From Euzebya rosea (GTDB lineage Bacteria > Actinomycetota > Nitriliruptoria > Euzebyales > Euzebyaceae), in contig NZ_PGDQ01000001.1 of the NCBI RefSeq assembly GCF_003073135.1, positions 1 to 64,000 of the forward strand: 64,000 nt of DNA. Reading direction: 5' to 3'. Positions 8,445-16,672 of this stretch are shown here, one piece after another. The translations under genes and the position numbers were made by a program. How positions within the stretch are numbered: position 1 is the stretch's first letter; every line of letters starts with the position of its first letter. The notes beneath the pieces are model-generated. The model saw nothing but the letters and a program-made list of their open reading frames with translations. It ran no database searches and was not told where the DNA came from.

Positions 8445-9373
8445 GGCGGCCACAGGTCCTGCCTGACCCGACCGGCGACCTGCCCGAGCGCGTCACGATC
8501 TGGGAGGTGGGTCCACGCGACGGCCTGCAGAACGAGGCGACGGTCGTCCCGGCGGCGGTCAAAACCGCGTTCATCGACCGCTTGGTCGCGGCCGGCCACA
8601 CGATCGTCGAAGCCACCTCGTTCGTGCACCCCAAGTGGGTGCCGCAGCTTGCCGACGCCGCCGAGGTCCTCGCCGGGATCAGCCCGGCCGACGGGGTCAC
8701 CTTCCCCGTGCTGGTCCCCAACGAGCGTGGCCTGGACCGCGCCGTCGAGTGCGGCGTGACCGACATCGCCGTCTTCGCCAGCGCCACCGAGGCGTTCGCC
8801 CGGAAGAACCTCAACCGCGGCCTCGACTCCCAGTTCGACATGTTCGAGCCCGTCGTGTCCCGAGCGCTGGGGGAGGGGATGCGCGTGCGCGGCTACCTCT
8901 CCATGGTGTTCGGTGACCAGTGGGAGGGCGACGTCGACCCGGCGCAGGTCGTCACCGTCGGTCGCCGCCTGCTGGACCTCGGCTGCCACCAGCTGTCCCT
9001 CGGCGACACCATCGGCGTGGGCACCGCCGGTCACGTGCGCGCGGTCCTGCGGGCGTTCGCCGACGCCGGGATCGGCATGGACCGCATCGCCGTGCACTTC
9101 CACGACACCTACGGGCAGGCGCTGGCCAACACGGTGGTGGCGCTGGAGGAGGGCGTCACCGTGGTCGATGCCTCGACCGGCGGGCTCGGCGGCTGTCCAT
9201 ACGCCGAGTCGGCCACGGGGAACCTGGCCACCGAGGACCTCGTGTGGATGCTCGACGGGTTGGGCGTGCACACCGGGGTGGACCTGGCGGCGCTGGTGGA
9301 CACCAGCACCTGGATGGCGGGTCACCTCGGTCGGCCGTCCCCGTCCCGTGTGGTGCGCGCGCTCGCCGGCTGA
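8441..9373 (+). CDS. liuE: Hydroxymethylglutaryl-CoA lyase
   Basis: 310 residues. It splits HMG-CoA into acetyl-CoA and acetoacetate, the last step of leucine degradation. Signatures are EVGPRDGLQNE (22-32), with the catalytic arginine of the DRE-TIM family, SLGDTIGVGTAGHV, HFHDTYGQALAN with the metal-binding histidines, and the mobile-loop GGLGGCPYA with the conserved active-site cysteine at residue 252. GTG at 8441 overlaps the alpha-subunit stop by four bases. It is the last gene of the operon and is followed by the small-RNA-like region. Confidence 0.95.
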   Translation: MRRPQVLPDPTGDLPERVTIWEVGPRDGLQNEATVVPAAVKTAFIDRLVAAGHTIVEATSFVHPKWVPQLADAAEVLAGISPADGVTFPVLVPNERGLDRAVECGVTDIAVFASATEAFARKNLNRGLDSQFDMFEPVVSRALGEGMRVRGYLSMVFGDQWEGDVDPAQVVTVGRRLLDLGCHQLSLGDTIGVGTAGHVRAVLRAFADAGIGMDRIAVHFHDTYGQALANTVVALEEGVTVVDASTGGLGGCPYAESATGNLATEDLVWMLDGLGVHTGVDLAALVDTSTWMAGHLGRPSPSRVVRALAG

Positions 9374-9438
9374 TCGTGGTGTCGTCGACACCGACAGTAG
9401 CTGTGGATGAAATGCTTTCTGTTCGTCTCACGCTGGGG

Positions 9439-9577
9439 TAGAGTCGATCACGCAGCGACAGGGAGGACTGCCCCGTCGTCGCACCTTCCAGAGGGCTCTG
9501 CCGTCGGCGTGGTTCCCCCGTGACCGACGGCCTCGCGAACCCTTCAGGCGCCTCCGTCCCCCGGCGGAGGCGCCTTT
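9439..9577 (+). ncRNA. Candidate 6C-like small RNA with own promoter and terminator
   Basis: A non-coding 258-base gap holds an AT-richer promoter patch with a TAGAGT -10 box (9439-9444), giving an expected 5-prime end near 9451. Three hairpins follow: GACAGGG/CCCCGTC (9457-9477); CCGTCGG/CCGACGG (9501-9507 with 9524-9530), whose 16-base loop contains CCCCC; and an 11-bp terminator stem AGGCGCCTCCG/CGGAGGCGCCT (9546-9575) followed by TT. Stem-loops with C-rich loops are the hallmark of the actinobacterial 6C RNA. I assign the family from this architecture only; the loops here have five Cs and not six. Confidence 0.5.
9546..9577 (+). terminator. Intrinsic terminator of the small RNA
   Basis: A perfect 11-bp GC-rich stem with a short C-rich loop is followed by a short T-run. 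It would also end read-through from the HMG-CoA lyase operon. Confidence 0.7.
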
Positions 9578-9618
9578 CTGCGGGCCGACGCCGTCGTGAT
9601 CGCGTCGGCGCCGTCAAC

Positions 9619-9624
9619 TACGCT
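9619..9624 (+). promoter_or_regulatory. -10 box, leaderless
   Basis: TACGCT ends 7 bases before the ATG at 9632. Confidence 0.45.
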
Positions 9625-9631
9625 TGGCGGC

Positions 9632-9805
9632 ATGAGCGAACCCCGAGGTGCAGGCATGGGCGGCGGCCTGCTGTTCCTGGCCGTTGTGTTGTTCCTCGGC
9701 TACCTGGTCATCACGACCATCGTCGGCATCCTCAAGTGGATCGTCGGCGCGGTCCTCGTCCTTGCCGTCGTCGGCATGGCGATGCGGATCGCCGACCGCC
9801 GGTAG
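9632..9805 (+). CDS. Small two-helix membrane protein
   Basis: 57 residues. A glycine-rich start (MSEPRGAGMGGG) leads into two hydrophobic helices, LLFLAVVLFLGYLVITTIVG and WIVGAVLVLAVVGMAM, and a short basic tail (RIADRR). The start at 9632 is supported by the TACGCT box 7 bases upstream. No family recognised. The gene stands alone between the candidate small RNA and a convergent DUF3105 gene. Confidence 0.6.
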   Translation: MSEPRGAGMGGGLLFLAVVLFLGYLVITTIVGILKWIVGAVLVLAVVGMAMRIADRR

Positions 9806-9835
9806 GCGTCACCGGGGCAGCGGGGCCCGGTCCCG

Positions 9836-10696
9836 TCAGTTGACGTCGTCGAGCGGCGGCAGCACGAGGTCCTGCCCCTCGGGGTCCAGCACGCCGTTGC
9901 CGCTGGACACATGCGGCGGCAGCCCTCGTTCGGGGGCCTCGCCGAACGTGTCGTAGTGTGCGCGCAGGAACGCATCGGCCGCGGCGGTGTCGAACCCCTC
10001 GCAGGCCTGCCGCTGGAACCACGCCGTCAGCACGACGTCGGCGTCATCCGGGAGGCGGATCGGGTACTCGGCCACCACGAGCTTGGGGTAGTCGCCCGCG
10101 AGCCCGGCCTCTGCCCAGGCACGGAGCGCGGCCAGGTCCTCGGCGGAGGTGTCGACGTCGTACCAGATCACGACGTAGCCGTGCTCGAGGTTGTGGGTGG
10201 TGATGCGGGGGTCGACGACGACGTCGAAGACCCCGGACCTGACGACCTGGCCGATGTGGGGACCCGACGACGGGGGCTGGTCGGGGTAGATCAACGACGG
10301 CGCGCTGTTGACCATCTCCTCGGGGCCGAGGTGGCCGCCGCCCAGGTCGGGCTGGGTCGTGTCGGCCGTGCAGCCGGCGGCGGACAGGTCCGCGGTGGCG
10401 GGGACGCTCGGCCCCGAGGGGTCTCGGAGCTCCAGCAGCAGCCAGCCGCCGAGGCTGATCAGGGCGATGGCGACGACCGCACCGTAGACCCACAGCCACC
10501 GCGGCACGCCGCCCGACGGCGGGGACGGTGCGGCTGGGGTCGGCCAGGGCGGGGTGCCGGGCGGCGGCCCGGTGGGAGGTCCGACGGGCGGTTGACCGGC
10601 CGGCGGGTACCCGATGGGTGGCGGACCGGTGGGTGGCGGACCGGCCGGTGGCGGCCCGGACCACCGAGGGCCGTCGGGCGGCTGGGGAAGCGACAT
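9836..10696 (-). CDS. DUF3105 domain membrane-anchored protein
   Basis: 286 residues. The N-terminal 65 residues are a Pro/Gly-rich cytoplasmic tail (PPPAGPPPTGPPPIGYPPAG). A single membrane helix (WLWVYGAVVAIALISLGGWL) is followed by an extracytoplasmic DUF3105 domain with SGPHIGQ, TTHNLEHGYVVIWYDV and ILTAWF-like blocks; the HNLEHG histidines look like a possible metal site. The function of DUF3105 is not established. TAGCCT lies 7 bases before ATG 10696 on the minus strand, so the mRNA is probably leaderless. It diverges from the acyl-CoA dehydrogenase gene. Confidence 0.8.
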   Translation of the reverse strand: MSLPQPPDGPRWSGPPPAGPPPTGPPPIGYPPAGQPPVGPPTGPPPGTPPWPTPAAPSPPSGGVPRWLWVYGAVVAIALISLGGWLLLELRDPSGPSVPATADLSAAGCTADTTQPDLGGGHLGPEEMVNSAPSLIYPDQPPSSGPHIGQVVRSGVFDVVVDPRITTHNLEHGYVVIWYDVDTSAEDLAALRAWAEAGLAGDYPKLVVAEYPIRLPDDADVVLTAWFQRQACEGFDTAAADAFLRAHYDTFGEAPERGLPPHVSSGNGVLDPEGQDLVLPPLDDVN

Positions 10697-10703
10697 CGTC
10701 CGC

Positions 10704-10709
10704 AGGCTA
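10704..10709 (-). promoter_or_regulatory. -10 box of the DUF3105 gene, leaderless
   Basis: On the minus strand TAGCCT lies 7 bases before the ATG at 10696. Confidence 0.5.
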
Positions 10710-10751
10710 ACCGGGCAGCGCCCTCGGCCCCAGCAGGGCACGGACGGGCCG

Positions 10752-10757
10752 TACACT
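10752..10757 (+). promoter_or_regulatory. -10 box of the acyl-CoA dehydrogenase gene
   Basis: TACACT in the context GTACACT lies 38 bases before the ATG at 10796, giving a short leader. The same GTACACT context precedes the two-domain glycosyltransferase gene at 52439. Confidence 0.4.
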
Positions 10758-10795
10758 GCGCCCCTGCCCCACGGACCGACTGGAGCCCCCGAGCC

Positions 10796-11950
10796 ATGGC
10801 AATCTCTTTCGAGCTCACCGACGAGCAGCAGGACCTCAAGGACCTCGTCCGCGCATTCGCGGTCAACGAGGTCGCCCCACGTGCGGAGGAGATGAACGCC
10901 AAGGGCGAGTTCCCCACCGACCTGGTCCGCCAGATGGGTGACATGGGGTTGTTCGGCCTGCCGTTCCCCGAGGAGTACGGCGGCTCGGGTGGGGACTACC
11001 TGTCGCTGTGCATCGCGATCGAGGAGCTCGGTCGTGTCGACCAGTCCGTCGGCATCACCCTGGAGGCCGGAGTGGGCCTCGGCGCCCAGCCGATCTACAA
11101 GTTCGGCAACGAGCAGCAGCGCAAGGACCTCCTGCCCCAGCTGGCCGAGGGCAAGAAGCTGGCCGGGTTCGGGCTGACCGAGCCGGGCGGTGGCTCCGAC
11201 GCCGGCGGGCTGCGCACCACCGCGCGCCGCGACGGTGACCACTGGGTCATCAACGGCTCGAAGCAGTTCATCACCAACGCCGGTACCGACATCTCGGAGT
11301 TCGTGACCATCACCGCGGTCACCAACGACGACCCGCGCGAGGTCACCAACTTCGTCGTCCCGACGGGGACGCCCGGCTACACGATCGGCAACGGCTACCG
11401 GAAGGTCGGCTGGCACGCCTCCGACACCCGGGACCTGTACTTCGAGGACGTCCGGATCCCGGCGGAGAACCAGCTCGGCGAGACCGGCCGTGGATTCGCC
11501 AACTTCCTCAACATCCTCGACGAGGGTCGCATCGCCATCTCCGCGCTGGCGGTCGGGCTGATCCAGGGATGCGTCGACGAGTGCGTCCGATACGCCCACG
11601 AACGCGAGGCGTTCGGCAAGCCCATCGGCAGCTACCAGGCGGTGGCGTTCAAGATCGCCGACCTCGAGGCCATGGCCGAGGTGGCACGGAACCAGTACTA
11701 CTACGCCGCCTGGCTGCTCCAGGAGGGCAAGCCCTTCAAGAAGCAGGCGTCGATCGCCAAGCTGATGTCCACGGAGTACGCGGTCACCGCGGCCCGCGAG
11801 GCCTGCCAGATCTTCGGCGGCTACGGCTTCACGACCGAGTATCCCGTCGGCCGCTTCTACCAGGACGCCAAGATCCTGGAGATCGGCGAGGGCACCAGCG
11901 AGGTCCAGCGCATGCTGATCGCCCGGGCCCTGGGTCTGCCCCGGGGCTGA
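10796..11950 (+). CDS. Acyl-CoA dehydrogenase
   Basis: 384 residues, the normal length. It oxidises acyl-CoA to enoyl-CoA with FAD and passes electrons to ETF. Motifs are FGLTEPGGGSDAGGL, WVINGSKQFITNAG, REAFGKPIGSYQAVAFKIAD and QIFGGYGFTTEYPVGRFYQD. The C-terminal IGEGTSEVQR has Glu365 at the canonical catalytic-base position of short- and medium-chain enzymes. Isovaleryl-CoA dehydrogenases usually have IGAGTSE here, with the base on another helix. Despite the nearby leucine genes, this is therefore more likely a short/branched- or general-chain enzyme than IVD. Confidence 0.9.
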   Translation: MAISFELTDEQQDLKDLVRAFAVNEVAPRAEEMNAKGEFPTDLVRQMGDMGLFGLPFPEEYGGSGGDYLSLCIAIEELGRVDQSVGITLEAGVGLGAQPIYKFGNEQQRKDLLPQLAEGKKLAGFGLTEPGGGSDAGGLRTTARRDGDHWVINGSKQFITNAGTDISEFVTITAVTNDDPREVTNFVVPTGTPGYTIGNGYRKVGWHASDTRDLYFEDVRIPAENQLGETGRGFANFLNILDEGRIAISALAVGLIQGCVDECVRYAHEREAFGKPIGSYQAVAFKIADLEAMAEVARNQYYYAAWLLQEGKPFKKQASIAKLMSTEYAVTAAREACQIFGGYGFTTEYPVGRFYQDAKILEIGEGTSEVQRMLIARALGLPRG

Positions 11951-12012
11951 GGACAGGAGCTGGCGAGGAACGAGCCCTCGTGAGGTCCGGAGGCGCCGCG
12001 GCGGGGGTTCGA

Positions 12013-12031
12013 AAGGGGGCGGAGCCCCCTT
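12013..12031 (+). terminator. Hairpin after the acyl-CoA dehydrogenase gene
   Basis: AAGGGGGC and GCCCCCTT form an 8-bp stem with a GGA loop, 62 bases after the stop codon. The trailing T-run is only two bases. Confidence 0.5.
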
Positions 12032-12055
12032 GGGTCAGCAGGGCCTGCCGCGGGG

Positions 12056-13654
12056 CTAGGACCCTTCGCGCGTCTGCTTGACGGCGTACATCGCGCGGTC
12101 GGCGGCGGCCACCAGGTCCTCGACCGCGAGGTCGGGCCCGGTCGTGCGGGTGCCGACGCTGGCGGTGACCCCGACGAACGGGCCGTCGTCGCCTGCCACG
12201 GGGACCCGCACGCTGGAGACCGCCAGCCGAACTCGCTCGGCCAGCGTCGCGGCGGCGGTGGCGTCGGTGTGGGTGGCGACGATCACGAACTCGTCGCCGC
12301 CGAAGCGCACGACCAGGTCCTCGCGTCGTGCCGTCTCGCTGATGGCCGTGGCCACCGCCCGCAGCACCTCGTCACCGACCTGGTGGCCGTGCTCGTCGTT
12401 GACCCGCTTGAACCCGTCGAGGTCCACGAGGAGCAGGCTGGTCGGTCCGTCCTGCGGCCCGCTCCCGACCCGGCCCAGCACCGTCTCCAGCGCCCGGCGG
12501 TTGGCCACGCCGGTCAGCGGGTCGGAGGTGGCCGCCTGCTGGGCACGGCTCATCTCGTGCTGCAGCGACTCCACCTCGCGGGCGGACAGGGCCCCGTGCA
12601 GCGTCGCGAGGCGCTGGCGCCAGAGCACCCGTGACAGGGTCAGGCCGTACGCCCGGCCGGCGGCGGCACCCTCGATGCCGGCTTCGTGGGCCATCTCGGT
12701 GAGCAGCCATCGGGCGTTGGCGGTGATCTGCCAGTCGGCGGCGTCCTCGGACAACCTCGCGGCTTCCTGGGCGACCTCGAGGGCCTCCTCACGACGGCCC
12801 GTCCGCCACAGCGCTCGTGCCAGGGCGCTCCCCACGGTCGGCCGGCCACCGGTGTGCTCGGTGTGGTCGGGGTCCTCCCAGACCGAGCGGAGCTCCTCGA
12901 CCGACGCATCCGCCAGCGCCGGCGGGCGGGTGACGAGCTCGAGGGACCTCGCCATGGCGACGAGGTGGGGGTTCTCCAGCCTGCGGGCCTCCTCGACCGC
13001 CCGACGAGCGTAGGCGTTGCTGGTGTCGCGGTTGCGCCGCACGTCCTCGCCGTCGGCTTCCTCGGGTGCCGCACGTTCGATCTCGTCGGCCCACCGCTGA
13101 TGGACCTCGGCCAGGTTGACGTAGTGGATGACCGATGCGGCCGGGGCCTCGACCGGGTTGTCGATGGGGGTGGCGTCCTCCAGGTGCGGGATGGCCAGCT
13201 CGTACAGCCGCAGCTCGAGGTAGCAGTATCCGAGCCCGTTGTGGGCCCAGCTCGCGAGCCCGGGATCGTCGGTCCGTGCCAAGTCGTACTCGGCCCGGGC
13301 GAGATCGCGGAGCGCCGCGTCCACGCGGTCGGTCCTGATCTCCGCCATCGCGCGCAGGCATCGAGCGTTGGCCATCCAGCCCGGCTGCTCCAACCGTCGG
13401 CCTGCCGCAAGGCACGCATCGGCCGCCAGGATCTGCTGCTCGTGGTTGCCCAGGGCGTGGTGGGAGACCGCGGCGGCGTACCGCAGGGGAGGCTTGTCCT
13501 CCAGACGCACCCCCGGGGCCACGAGCCCCTGCTCGACGAGGGTGACCGCGTCGGCAGCCCGCCCGAGCTGCACGAGCGACAGGGCACGGCTGGCCGCCTC
13601 GCGCGGGGGCACGAGCGGCTCGTCGGGTGGGGGCGGGGGCTGTTCGGTCGACAT
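12056..13654 (-). CDS. TPR-like sensor with C-terminal GGDEF diguanylate cyclase
   Basis: 532 residues. About 370 residues of helical repeats of TPR type (for example HHALGNHEQQILAADACLAA and NGLGYCYLELRLYELAIPHL) precede a short coiled linker (AREVESLQHEMSRAQQAATS) and a GGDEF domain starting DPLTGVANRRALE. The catalytic motif FGGDEF is intact near residue 450, so it should make cyclic di-GMP from GTP. RRED sits five residues before it and fits an inhibitory I-site. There are no membrane segments, so it is cytoplasmic and probably senses a protein partner. The ATG at 13654 follows a TACCGT box and a leader of about 16 bases without a clear ribosome site. Confidence 0.9.
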   Translation of the reverse strand: MSTEQPPPPPDEPLVPPREAASRALSLVQLGRAADAVTLVEQGLVAPGVRLEDKPPLRYAAAVSHHALGNHEQQILAADACLAAGRRLEQPGWMANARCLRAMAEIRTDRVDAALRDLARAEYDLARTDDPGLASWAHNGLGYCYLELRLYELAIPHLEDATPIDNPVEAPAASVIHYVNLAEVHQRWADEIERAAPEEADGEDVRRNRDTSNAYARRAVEEARRLENPHLVAMARSLELVTRPPALADASVEELRSVWEDPDHTEHTGGRPTVGSALARALWRTGRREEALEVAQEAARLSEDAADWQITANARWLLTEMAHEAGIEGAAAGRAYGLTLSRVLWRQRLATLHGALSAREVESLQHEMSRAQQAATSDPLTGVANRRALETVLGRVGSGPQDGPTSLLLVDLDGFKRVNDEHGHQVGDEVLRAVATAISETARREDLVVRFGGDEFVIVATHTDATAAATLAERVRLAVSSVRVPVAGDDGPFVGVTASVGTRTTGPDLAVEDLVAAADRAMYAVKQTREGS

Positions 13655-13743
13655 CGTGGGTAGCTGCGCGACCGCACACGGTAGCCCGTCGGGGACCCTC
13701 GAGTGGCCTGCATCGCCCGGGACGTGTGCCCGTCCGGGAACGA

Positions 13744-13780
13744 AAGAGGCCGACCGCTTGGGTGCCACGGTCGGCCTCTT
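13744..13780 (-). terminator. Intrinsic terminator of the mgtE-like operon
   Basis: A perfect 13-bp stem (AAGAGGCCGACCG with CGGTCGGCCTCTT) and an 11-base loop. Read on the minus strand it is followed by TTTCGTT, and it lies downstream of the minus-strand operon that ends at 13958. The 177 bases between stem and stop codon hold no ORF I can support. Confidence 0.7.
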
Positions 13781-13957
13781 GAAATCGACCGGGCAGGTAG
13801 CCCGTGGGTCGGAGGTGGCATCGACCGTCGATCGGACGGGACGCCGTGCTACCGATCATGTTCGCCGATCCGACCGCCGATCCTCCAACCGAGCGCACAC
13901 TTGGGTCACACGGACCGTCACGCAGGGTGATTCGTGGTCAGGTTGTCGTCGACTCGG

Positions 13958-15181
13958 TCACCGACGCGAACGATGTGACGCGGGCTCGAGGTCCTCGTCG
14001 AGGGGCCGCGGGTCCCCCGCCCAGCCACGGAGCTGCGCCAGACCCTCCTCGGGTCCCAGCACGACCAGCCGGTCGCCGGTCTCCAGCGCGCGGCTGGACC
14101 GAGGCTTGTTGATCCACCGCCCCTGACGTTGCAGGGCCAGGACATCGGCCCCCGTGGCGGTCCGCAGCTTCAGGTCGCGGAGGGTCCGCCCGACCATCGG
14201 TGAGCCCTCGTGCACGACGGCGTCGTTGACCCGCTCCTCGGTGTCGCTCAGGGCGGCACGGATCACGGGGTGGGTCTCGTCAGGGGACTCCGCCAGCCGG
14301 GTCATCTCCTGGGCGGCGTCGGCGATGGCCTCCGAGGACAGGCCGATCTGCAGCAGCGCACGCAGGTCGTCCAGCTCGTCGTCGTCGGTCAGCTCGCGGG
14401 CCGCGCGGAGGACCCAGTGCTGGAGCTCGTGGTACAGCGCGTCGCAGCGGTCCTCGATCCCCGACACCTCGCTGGCCAGCCCGGTGTCGTCGAACAGGAC
14501 CGCGGAGTACGCCAGGCCAACGGCCGCCTCGGCGGCGTTCTTCATCTCCACCAGGATGTCCACGGCACGGTCGAGGTCGGTCAGGCGACCGCCGGAGGCC
14601 GGCTGGTGCAGTCCGAGCGGGTTGCCGCCTGCGAGCTCGCGTACGAGGTCGACCCCCTCGGCGGGGCCCTCCATGAACAACACGTCGCCCTTGAGCAGGC
14701 GCATGTCGGCGTGCGGGCCGTGCTCGTACTCGACCTCGCGGCGGATCGCGATGACCCACATCCCCGTCCGTGCCGGCAGGGCGAGGTCGCGCAGCGACGC
14801 GCCGATCATCTCCGACCCCTTGCGGATCTTGACGCGTGCGGTCACCTCGTCGGCGTAGCGCAGGTCATCGCGCAGGGCGGCTGGCACCCCCAGGTTGCGC
14901 AGCTGGACGCGGGCGACGTCCTCGGCGGCGTCGGCGATGGCCTCCATCGAGTTGACCAGCGCCAGCACGCCGGCCAGCTGCTGGGCGTCCTCGGGGGAGC
15001 GGCTGGCGAGCATGCACATGATGCGCAGCTCGCGCACGGCCTCGCCCATGAGGTCCTCCAGGCGGAGCACCTCGCGGGCAAGCTTCTCCTCGTCGAGGAA
15101 GACCGAGGCGAACGCAAGGTCGAGCATCAGCTCGGTCGCGTCCTTGCCCGCGGTCAGCAGCTCTTTCACGGTTCGGCGCAT
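13958..15181 (-). CDS. Duplicated PhoU / TrkA-C domain regulatory subunit
   Basis: 407 residues built as two copies of a PhoU-like helical bundle followed by a TrkA-C (RCK_C) domain. Copy one is about 1-205 (bundle with NSMEAIADAAEDVARV, then IRKGSEMIGASLRDLALPAR). Copy two is about 215-395 (LSSEAIADAAQEMTRLAES, then VVHEGSPMVGRTLRDLKLRT and ETGDRLVVLG). TrkA-C domains bind small ligands such as nucleotides and gate transporters. The gene starts immediately after the stop of the MgtE-like transporter gene (TAG then ATG), so this protein is probably its cytoplasmic gate or regulator. Confidence 0.85.
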   Translation of the reverse strand: MRRTVKELLTAGKDATELMLDLAFASVFLDEEKLAREVLRLEDLMGEAVRELRIMCMLASRSPEDAQQLAGVLALVNSMEAIADAAEDVARVQLRNLGVPAALRDDLRYADEVTARVKIRKGSEMIGASLRDLALPARTGMWVIAIRREVEYEHGPHADMRLLKGDVLFMEGPAEGVDLVRELAGGNPLGLHQPASGGRLTDLDRAVDILVEMKNAAEAAVGLAYSAVLFDDTGLASEVSGIEDRCDALYHELQHWVLRAARELTDDDELDDLRALLQIGLSSEAIADAAQEMTRLAESPDETHPVIRAALSDTEERVNDAVVHEGSPMVGRTLRDLKLRTATGADVLALQRQGRWINKPRSSRALETGDRLVVLGPEEGLAQLRGWAGDPRPLDEDLEPASHRSRR

Positions 15182-16480
15182 CTACAGGATCACCACTATC
15201 CCAACAGTCAGGCACAGGATGCCAACGAAATCCATGGTGGAGGTCACCAGCGGGATCCCCACGTTGTCCGGGTCGAGCCCGAACCGGAAGGACGCGGTCG
15301 CGGCGTAGTAGCCGACCGCGAAGATCATGAACAGGGCGAGGACGCCGGCCGTCATCGTGACGCCGAGCAGCGGCAGCAACCCCGGCCCGCCGTACCCCAG
15401 CAGGCCCGCGGCGATGGCCGTCAGCAGCCCGACGGCGAAGTACCCGACGAGCCCGAACAGGACGGTGAGGCTGCCCTCCAGCCATGCCGGTCGCCGGGGC
15501 ACCGACGTCGGCTCGAGCAGGCCCAGGTGCAGCTGGCTCGACAGCCGAGCGGACAGGATCCCGCCGATCGCACCGGAGCTGGAGATGAACGGCGGGACCG
15601 CCACGAGCAGCGCCACGCTCGACAGCAGGTCGGCCTTGCGGGACTCCAGCACGGTGCCGGCGAGGATGCCCATTGCAGCGGTGTAGAGCAGGATCGGCAG
15701 GCTCTCCCGGACGATCCGGCGAACGCTGCTCGACGCGGTCCGCAGGCCGAGCACCCCGATGGTGACGGCGAGGACGACGAACGCCCAGCCGATGATGCCG
15801 CTCGCGGTCTCGTTGCCGACGGCGAAGGTGCCGACGACGAGGGCGGGAAGGGTCGAGATGTCCGCCGACGCCGCCACGATGGGCGTGCCGATCGCGTCCA
15901 TGTCCCATTCCTGGCGCTGGGCCGTTCGCGCCAGCACGATCACGACCGCGAGGACCGCGAACGACGACAGGATCGTGCCGATCATCGAGATGAGGACGAA
16001 GTCGGTGAAGGAGATGGTCTCGAAGCCACCGATCACCCCGACCAGGCGCGCGGCGGCGGCGAGGATCACGGCCGTGATGACGCTGAGGACCGTTGCGGCC
16101 TCGACGTTGCGACCGAGGAAGGACGTTCGGGCGAACGAGCCGTCCATCTGACCGGTCAGCATGCCGGTGCCCAGCCGCGCCCCCAGCGCCCCGAAGATGG
16201 CGCCGCGCATGCCGATCGCCGCCGGGGCCAGGACCAGCAGCCCGGGCAGCTCCTCCAGCAACGCGTCCATCGCGCCGAGCACGACACCGGCCACGAGCGT
16301 GATGCCGATGCCGATCGACAGGGCCAGCACCCCCTGGCGGACGGTGCGCTGCTCGTGCAGCCAGTGCTGCAGGACCTCGGTCAGGACAGGGAACCGGGCA
16401 TGACGTCGCAGCAGGCCCACCAGCGCACGGACGCCGGCCAGGAAGGCGGCGACGGCGCGGGAGAGGGGACGGGGCGACAC
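15182..16480 (-). CDS. MgtE-like divalent cation transporter, two fused membrane domains
   Basis: About 432 residues with two tandem MgtE-type (PF01769, SLC41-like) membrane domains. Repeat one is near 60-210 (VLALSIGIGITLVAGVVLGA, PGLLVLAPAAIGMRGAIFGA). Repeat two starts near 245 (RRIVRESLPILLYTAAMGIL, VAVPPFISSSGAIGGILSAR). It lacks the cytoplasmic N and CBS domains of classical MgtE; the PhoU/TrkA-C partner encoded next door may replace them. Mg2+ is the likeliest substrate. The GTG at 16480 is chosen over the longer ORF start because TAGACT lies 8 bases upstream and the extra N-terminus is low complexity. Confidence 0.85.
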   Translation of the reverse strand: MSPRPLSRAVAAFLAGVRALVGLLRRHARFPVLTEVLQHWLHEQRTVRQGVLALSIGIGITLVAGVVLGAMDALLEELPGLLVLAPAAIGMRGAIFGALGARLGTGMLTGQMDGSFARTSFLGRNVEAATVLSVITAVILAAAARLVGVIGGFETISFTDFVLISMIGTILSSFAVLAVVIVLARTAQRQEWDMDAIGTPIVAASADISTLPALVVGTFAVGNETASGIIGWAFVVLAVTIGVLGLRTASSSVRRIVRESLPILLYTAAMGILAGTVLESRKADLLSSVALLVAVPPFISSSGAIGGILSARLSSQLHLGLLEPTSVPRRPAWLEGSLTVLFGLVGYFAVGLLTAIAAGLLGYGGPGLLPLLGVTMTAGVLALFMIFAVGYYAATASFRFGLDPDNVGIPLVTSTMDFVGILCLTVGIVVIL

Positions 16481-16488
16481 GCGGCGGG

Positions 16489-16494
16489 AGTCTA
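16489..16494 (-). promoter_or_regulatory. -10 box of the mgtE-like operon, near-leaderless
   Basis: On the minus strand TAGACT lies 8 bases before the GTG at 16480. A leaderless mRNA would exclude a Mg2+ riboswitch. Confidence 0.5.
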
Positions 16495-16672
16495 CGGGCG
16501 CCTGCCGACGGGACGGTGACGCGGCCCGGGGACCACCCCGTCCGGGCGTCGCTGTGGCCGGAACCGCACGGATCGAAGAAAGCACTCAATGACTCTTCGT
16601 AGCGTTCCGATACCCAGGGTGATTGCAGATGGCGTCCAGTGACGCCGCCCCCTCCCTGAAGGCCTCCGCCGC

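Noticed and set aside
6069-8453. 794-residue minus-strand ORF
   Set aside because: Shadow of the carboxylase alpha-subunit gene; its sequence is low complexity in Gly, Ala, Asp and Val.
10796-11950. Calling the acyl-CoA dehydrogenase isovaleryl-CoA dehydrogenase (liuA)
   Set aside because: IGEGTSE carries the canonical catalytic Glu, whereas isovaleryl enzymes usually have Ala there.
16481-16672. Mg2+ riboswitch ahead of the MgtE-like gene or cyclic di-AMP riboswitch ahead of the SCP gene
   Set aside because: The transporter start is 8 bases from its -10 box, leaving no leader. The SCP leader is too short and lacks the conserved elements.
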